The notes under the pieces were generated by a model, which was not told the origin of the DNA, did not search any database, and saw nothing but the letters and a program-made list of their open reading frames with translations. This document shows positions 59,215 through 64,000 of a stretch of 64,000 nucleotides of DNA, piece by piece. Source of the DNA: Bartonella apihabitans (lineage in GTDB: Bacteria; Pseudomonadota; Alphaproteobacteria; Rhizobiales; Rhizobiaceae); NCBI RefSeq assembly GCF_030758755.1, contig NZ_CP132387.1, forward strand, positions 1 to 64,000, written 5' to 3'. The position numbers and the translations under genes are program-made. Each line of letters starts with the position of its first letter. Within the stretch, counting starts at the first letter, position 1.

Positions 59215-60699
59215 ATGCCCATATCACTATTAATCTTGGTTATTTTTGCTCTTGGCATAGCCGGGTTCGTCATTTCGGGAAAGCGTGCCGCTTCAATCGA
59301 GAAACAAGGTAAAAAATTGCATTCGCGGCCATATTATTTTGGCTGGTGGACATTTTTGCTGACCGTCGTTCCTGCTTTTCTCGTTCTTATATTGTGGGAA
59401 TTGGGAAGTGCCGTCTATCTTGAAGAACGTGCGTCCTCCGAATTGACTGAAATTATAAAAAGCGGAGAGACGTTAAATCACAGTTTGGCATTAAGCACGG
59501 TTGACAGTCTTACCCGCGCTTTTTCGTCCGCTAAAACCGACATTGCAGAGCTTGATCTTAATCATCCGGCATCCCCGCTCACTTATAAGACAATAAGCGA
59601 TGATATGGCGAAAAAAGGCATCATGCTGCCGAGTGAGGGAGCAGACAGCCTTATTCCGGTTGCCATAGAATGGTATAAAGGGGCAACGAAGTCCCATTTC
59701 TATTGTTTGATTGTTACATTGGTTATTGCAATCGTCGGCCTGTTTTGTGGTATTTTTGGCGTGGGCGAGAAAAAACGCGCCCGCAACAAAGTCGAGAAGA
59801 TGGTGTTTGCCGGTCTCGTGATTGCCTCTATTGTGGCCATTCTTGCAACCATCGGCATTTTCTTTTCAATGCTGTTCCAAACGATCAGTTTTTTCAAAGT
59901 TGTGCCGTTATCGAATTTCTTTTTCGGTACTGTTTGGGACCCGCGTTTCAGCGCAAGCGGTTCGGCCGGTGCTGTCGGGCAATTCGGTTTGCTGCCGCTT
60001 CTCGCCGGTACACTTTATATCGCCTTGGTTTCAATGATTTTTGCGGTTCCGGTGGGGCTTTTTGCGGCTATATACATGTCGGAATATGCTTCCCGCCGTG
60101 TGCGTGCAATTATCAAACCGCTATTGGAGGTTCTCGCCGGTATTCCGACAATTGTTTACGGGTTTTTTGCTCTGGTTACTGTCGGGCCGTTTTTGCGTGA
60201 TCTTTCAATTGCCATTGCTGGCGGACAAGGTTTCATTATGTCGCAAAGCATTTTGACCGCCGGTCTGGTTATGGGAATTATGTTGATACCTTTTGTATCC
60301 TCGCTTTCCGACGATATTATATCGGCAGTACCGCAGGCTTTGCGTGATGGTTCATACGGGCTTGGAGCCACACAGTCGGAGACTATAAAAAAGGTTGTCC
60401 TTCCGGCAGCATTGCCGGGGATTGTAGGTGCAGTGTTGCTGACCGCGTCACGGGCTATCGGCGAGACGATGATTGTCGTTCTTGCAGCCGGTGTTGCCGC
60501 AAATCTGACCCTTAATCCGTTCGAGGCCATGACGACGATGACAGTAAAAATCGTCAATCAGCTCACCGGTGACCTTGAATTCAATTCGCCGCAGACATTG
60601 GTTGCATTTGCCCTCGGTATGACACTCTTTGTACTGACACTTTTGATGAATGTTTTTGCGCTTTATATTGTGCGTAAATATAGGGAACAATATGAATGA
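59215..60699 (+). CDS. pstC: Phosphate ABC transporter permease PstC
   Basis: The 494-residue protein is one half of the phosphate channel. It has an N-terminal extension of about 200 residues with two to three helices and a periplasmic segment. The conventional six-helix permease domain follows, with the EAA-type loop RDGSYGLGATQSETIKKVVLPAA. The extended form is normal for rhizobial PstC. Its stop overlaps the pstA start (ATGA). Confidence 0.95.
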   Translation: MPISLLILVIFALGIAGFVISGKRAASIEKQGKKLHSRPYYFGWWTFLLTVVPAFLVLILWELGSAVYLEERASSELTEIIKSGETLNHSLALSTVDSLTRAFSSAKTDIAELDLNHPASPLTYKTISDDMAKKGIMLPSEGADSLIPVAIEWYKGATKSHFYCLIVTLVIAIVGLFCGIFGVGEKKRARNKVEKMVFAGLVIASIVAILATIGIFFSMLFQTISFFKVVPLSNFFFGTVWDPRFSASGSAGAVGQFGLLPLLAGTLYIALVSMIFAVPVGLFAAIYMSEYASRRVRAIIKPLLEVLAGIPTIVYGFFALVTVGPFLRDLSIAIAGGQGFIMSQSILTAGLVMGIMLIPFVSSLSDDIISAVPQALRDGSYGLGATQSETIKKVVLPAALPGIVGAVLLTASRAIGETMIVVLAAGVAANLTLNPFEAMTTMTVKIVNQLTGDLEFNSPQTLVAFALGMTLFVLTLLMNVFALYIVRKYREQYE

Positions 60700-61987
60700 G
60701 TAACGTTGTTCAAACGCCAAGACGCGACATCGGGTTAAAGCGCCGTTATCGGGCGGAACGGCGTTTCCGTGCCTATGGTCTTTCAGCAATCGGGGTCGGG
60801 CTTTTATTTCTCGTTATTCTTTTGTGGTCGATTATTGCTCAAGGGGTGAGTGCGTTTCAACAGACAACGATGACCTTGCCCGTCTATTTCGATGAACACA
60901 TTATTGACCCGAAAGGCGAAAGGCTCACAAATCCCAAAGTTCTCATTACCGCAAATTATCCGCTGCTTGTGCGCAATACTCTCGCAGACAAGCTCGGCGT
61001 CGATAAGAATAACCATGGCGCAATGCGTGAACTCAACCGCATGATTTCAGGTGGTGTGCGCGTTGAAATACGTAAGCTTCTTATCGAACATCCCGATTAT
61101 ATCGGCCAAACCCGCACGATTGATGTGTTAGCTGCCGCCGATATCGATTCTGCTTTCAAAGGGCAGATCGACCTTTCTGTTCCCGAACAGAATCGTAAGG
61201 TCAGCAATCGCCAGATCGGGTGGATGGAAAAACTCGCTTCCGATGGCACACTTCATAAAGCTTTCAATAAAGGGCTTTTTACTTTCGGGGCTTCGAGCCG
61301 TCCTGAAACGTCAGGACTTGGCGTTGCCATTATCGGTTCGGCCTATATGATGGCAATTGTGTTGATATTGTCTTTGCCGATTGGGGTTGCAACAGCCATT
61401 TATCTTGAAGAATTTGCCCGCCGCAGCAGATTTAATGATATAATAGAGGTCAATATCAATAATCTTGCGGCTGTGCCGTCTATTGTTTTCGGCTTGCTCG
61501 GGCTTTCCATCTTCATCAATTTCCTGCATCTGCCGCGCGCCTCGTCAATTGTTGGCGGGCTGGTATTAACGCTCATGACGCTGCCAACCATTATTATTGC
61601 AACGCGTGCGGCTTTGCGGGCGGTTCCGCCTTCAATACGGGATGCAGCGTTGGGACTTGGAGCATCAAAAACGCAAACCATTTTTGGTCATGTTTTGCCG
61701 CTTGCTTTGCCTGGAATTCTTACCGGTACAATCCTCGGTCTTGCGCGGGCTCTGGGGGAAACAGCGCCACTTTTATTAATCGGCATGGTCGCCTTTGTTG
61801 CAAATTATCCTGCAACCCCGATGGAACCTGCAACAGCCCTGCCGGTGAAATTTACATGTGGGCAAATGAACCGGAACGTGCCTTTAATGAACGTACATTC
61901 GGAGCGATCATCATTTTGATGGCGTTTCTCGCTATCATGAATATAGCCGCAGTATTGCTGCGCCGTAAATTCGAGCGGCGCTGGTAG
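60696..61987 (+). pseudogene. pstA: pstA, phosphate ABC transporter permease, frameshifted near its 3' end
   Basis: PstA pairs with PstC. The frame is open from 60696 and includes a long periplasmic N-terminal region and the EAA-type loop RDAALGLGASKTQTIFGHVLP. Near 61850 it shifts, giving an abnormal C-terminus that stops at 61919. In the next frame the usual end (MWANEPERAF, then LLRRKFERRW) continues to a TAG at 61985. Adding one A to the AAA at 61848-61850 restores 430 residues. Without correction the last helix and the cytoplasmic tail are lost. Confidence 0.9.
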
Positions 61988-62055
61988 AATAAAAGTTGAA
62001 CATATTGATTTAGCGAGCCTGTTCTGGCTCAAGACGAAATAGGATTAGGTCGATA

Positions 62056-62814
62056 ATGAAAATCAAGATGCGTGGTCAGGATGTCAAAGTGTTTTATGGC
62101 GTCAAAGAAGCTTTACATGGTGTCAACCTTGATATTCCCGAACATCAGGTTATGGCACTGATTGGCCCGTCCGGTTGCGGGAAGTCAACGTTTCTGCGCT
62201 GTCTCAATCGTATGAATGATACAATTGACGGGGCAAAAGTCACCGGTCTTATCACTCTTGACGGGCAGGATATTTATGACCCCGACATTGACGTTGTCGA
62301 ATTGCGCGCCCGTGTCGGTATGGTCTTTCAAAAGCCCAATCCTTTCCCGAAGTCCATATACGAGAATGTCGCCTATGGGCCGCGTATTCACGGACTTGCC
62401 AAATCACGCAAGGAACTTGATACGATTGTTGAACAAAGCCTTATCAAGGCCGGTTTGTTCGATGAGGTGAAAGACCGTTTGAACGATGCCGGAACCGGTC
62501 TTTCAGGTGGTCAGCAGCAACGCTTGTGCATTGCACGCGCCATTGCGGTCAGTCCGGAAGTTATCTTGATGGATGAACCCTGTTCTGCACTCGACCCGAT
62601 TGCAACAGCGCGCATTGAAGAATTGATTGATGATTTGCGCGAGAATTTTACAATTGTTATCGTCACCCATTCAATGCAGCAGGCTGCACGCGTTTCGCAA
62701 TATACGGCGATGTTCCATCTGGGAGATCTCGTTGAAGTGGGCGAAACCGAGATGATGTTCACATCGCCAAAAGAGCAACGTACACAAGATTATATTACCG
62801 GTCGTTTCGGTTAA
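62056..62814 (+). CDS. pstB: Phosphate ABC transporter ATP-binding protein PstB
   Basis: PstB powers phosphate import. The 252-residue ATPase has Walker [21 protein letters not shown], signature [16 protein letters not shown] and Walker [14 protein letters not shown], with the PstB-specific [12 protein letters not shown] near the end. It is intact. It lies 68 bp after the corrected pstA end, and phoU follows 17 bp later. Confidence 0.97.
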   Translation: MKIKMRGQDVKVFYGVKEALHGVNLDIPEHQVMALIGPSGCGKSTFLRCLNRMNDTIDGAKVTGLITLDGQDIYDPDIDVVELRARVGMVFQKPNPFPKSIYENVAYGPRIHGLAKSRKELDTIVEQSLIKAGLFDEVKDRLNDAGTGLSGGQQQRLCIARAIAVSPEVILMDEPCSALDPIATARIEELIDDLRENFTIVIVTHSMQQAARVSQYTAMFHLGDLVEVGETEMMFTSPKEQRTQDYITGRFG

Positions 62815-62831
62815 ATTCAGGGAGCACGCTT

Positions 62832-63554
62832 ATGCCAATAAATCATACCGTCCGTTCATTCGATGAGGAGTTGGGCTACCTTGAAGCAAAAATTGCCAAA
62901 ATGGGGACTTTTGCCAGCGAGATGATCGAAGAAGCAGTCAATGCTGTTGTGAATAATGATCTGAATCTGGCTAAAAAAGTCATTTCGGATGATATGTTTC
63001 TTGATGAAACCGAACGCGAAATTGACGAAAAGTCGGTGGCAATTATCGCCAAGCGCCAGCCAATGGCGGTGGATTTGCGCGAAATTATCGGTGCAATGCG
63101 CATTGCTGCCGATTTGGAGCGCGTTGGCGACATGGGCAAAAACATTGCAAAAAGGGCGGCGGCGATTGTTGAAAGCCGGCAACCGGCAAGCTTATATCAT
63201 GGCCTGCAATCATTCGCGACATTGACGCTCAATCAGCTCAAGGAAGTGTTGGACGCCTATGCAAGTCGATCGCTTGAACGGATTGATGCCGTGCGGAACA
63301 GGGACGAAGAGATTGACGCTATGTATACGTCTCTGTTTCGCGAGCTTCTCACTTATATGATGGAAGACCCGCGCAATATTACCGCTTGCACGCATTTGTT
63401 GTTTTGCGCCAAAAATATCGAGCGCATTGGAGATCACGCAACCAATATTGCCGAGACATTGCACTATATCATGACCGGTACATATTTGAGCACCGACCGC
63501 CCGCGCGATGATACGACCTATAAGGTTGGAGCAGACGATAAAACTGCAAAATAG
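62832..63554 (+). CDS. phoU: Phosphate signalling protein PhoU
   Basis: PhoU is a peripheral helical protein that relays Pst transport state to the PhoR/PhoB system and limits phosphate uptake. Its 240 residues carry the two repeated PhoU helical domains, with metal-binding ELVERVGDM-like motifs (ADLERVGDMGKNIAKRA and KNIERIGDHATNIAE). A GGGAG ribosome site precedes ATG. It ends the pst operon here. In many relatives phoB follows, but no phoB is seen in the remaining 446 bp. Confidence 0.97.
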   Translation: MPINHTVRSFDEELGYLEAKIAKMGTFASEMIEEAVNAVVNNDLNLAKKVISDDMFLDETEREIDEKSVAIIAKRQPMAVDLREIIGAMRIAADLERVGDMGKNIAKRAAAIVESRQPASLYHGLQSFATLTLNQLKEVLDAYASRSLERIDAVRNRDEEIDAMYTSLFRELLTYMMEDPRNITACTHLLFCAKNIERIGDHATNIAETLHYIMTGTYLSTDRPRDDTTYKVGADDKTAK

Positions 63555-64000
63555 CGGAAGCTGTGGCAAAAAATATCGATTATTGAAATAGCTTCCAGAA
63601 ATAGATCATATCGGGCGGATGATAGCCACGTTCTATCGTGGCTTCTTCGTATTCGTCGGTTTATTGCCCAGAATTTAGCTCTCTGAATAAGAGTTTAGCT
63701 GTCGGTTCGATTTGCTCATTGAGATTTTTTGTAATCAACCCGCATAGGCTCAGTTTGTTTAACTATTTTCATTTTTCATGAGCCAAGCAACTTATCAAAA
63801 CAGTCTGGCGGATGGGCGTTCTTTTGTTTTGCAAACCAAACCGCAAATAGCGTTTGGAATTATCCGGAGCAGGTAAGCACCGCAATATTCATCAATGAAA
63901 TTTTATTATGTTCGGCTACGGGCTTTTAAGCCGGTTCATAACAGTCGTAATTTGAAAGAAAAATGATCAAAAACAGACTTCCCGGTCATTTTTTGCCCCG
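63555..64000. other. Intergenic region after phoU to the window end
   Basis: No supported gene. A hairpin AGCCACG (63624-63630) / CGTGGCT (63637-63643) with a TTCTAT loop lies about 70 bp after phoU and is followed by TCTTCGT. It may be the pst operon terminator, though the T-run is weak. The rest shows no recognisable gene, tRNA or repeat. Confidence 0.5.

Noticed and set aside
1-64000. CRISPR arrays, tRNA or rRNA genes, prophage, insertion sequences
   Set aside because: No repeat-spacer pattern, T-loop sequences, rRNA motifs or transposase/integrase motifs were recognised.

Overview
The window reads as the replication-start end of a Hyphomicrobiales (Rhizobiales) chromosome. It opens on the first base of dnaA. 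It carries several order-typical neighbourhoods: dnaA-dnaN-recF, lnt-xre-metK-trmB, rimP-nusA-ylxR-infB-rbfA-truB, rpsO-pnp, and fabA-fabB-fabI divergent from the iron regulator Irr. Irr, the metK-linked Xre regulator and the compact 4.5S RNA point to the Bartonellaceae/Brucellaceae side of the order. The moderate G+C and A/T-rich spacers would suit a Bartonella-like symbiont. The family is an inference; I cannot name a species.

Layout: 1-4599 holds replication initiation and repair genes (dnaA, dnaN, recF) and aroQ. 4600-9126 is a complete bo3-type quinol oxidase operon, cyoABCD, with a structured leader and a clean terminator. 9127-11728 is a gene-poor stretch containing only dps, with protein-like open fragments on its left and a very A/T-rich tract on its right. 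11729-21697 carries tRNA and ribosome maturation genes (tsaB, rimI, miaB, ybeY), phoH, corC, lnt, an Xre regulator, metK and trmB. 21698-34282 is the translation/RNA-decay supercluster, interrupted by a reverse-strand MFS transporter. 34283-39469 has a 16S rRNA methyltransferase-like gene, the unsaturated fatty-acid genes and irr. 39470-45337 (reverse strand) is dnaX-ebfC-recR-mltB-CDF with the 4.5S RNA gene just upstream of dnaX. 45390-49391 has HIT, nudC, pheA, kdsB and a membrane cytochrome c. 49451-55330 is the yejABEF peptide importer. 55792-57968 has a small hydrophilic protein, a MoeB/ThiF-like enzyme and gshB. 58110-63554 is pstSCAB-phoU.

The most important observation concerns the sequence itself. 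Nine otherwise well-preserved genes (miaB, corC, rbfA, an rsmC-like gene, recR, a CDF transporter, yejE, pstS, pstA) are each broken once. Each break is repaired by adding one base, usually to a short homopolymer. All nine are losses and none is a gain. This looks like uncorrected sequencing error, although early genome erosion cannot be excluded. No tRNA, rRNA, CRISPR array, prophage or insertion sequence was recognised, and I found no convincing new system. The best unexplained signals are non-coding: a terminator-like hairpin between a promoter and rimP, structured leaders before metK and cyoA, a long hairpin between infB and rbfA, and the gene-poor island.
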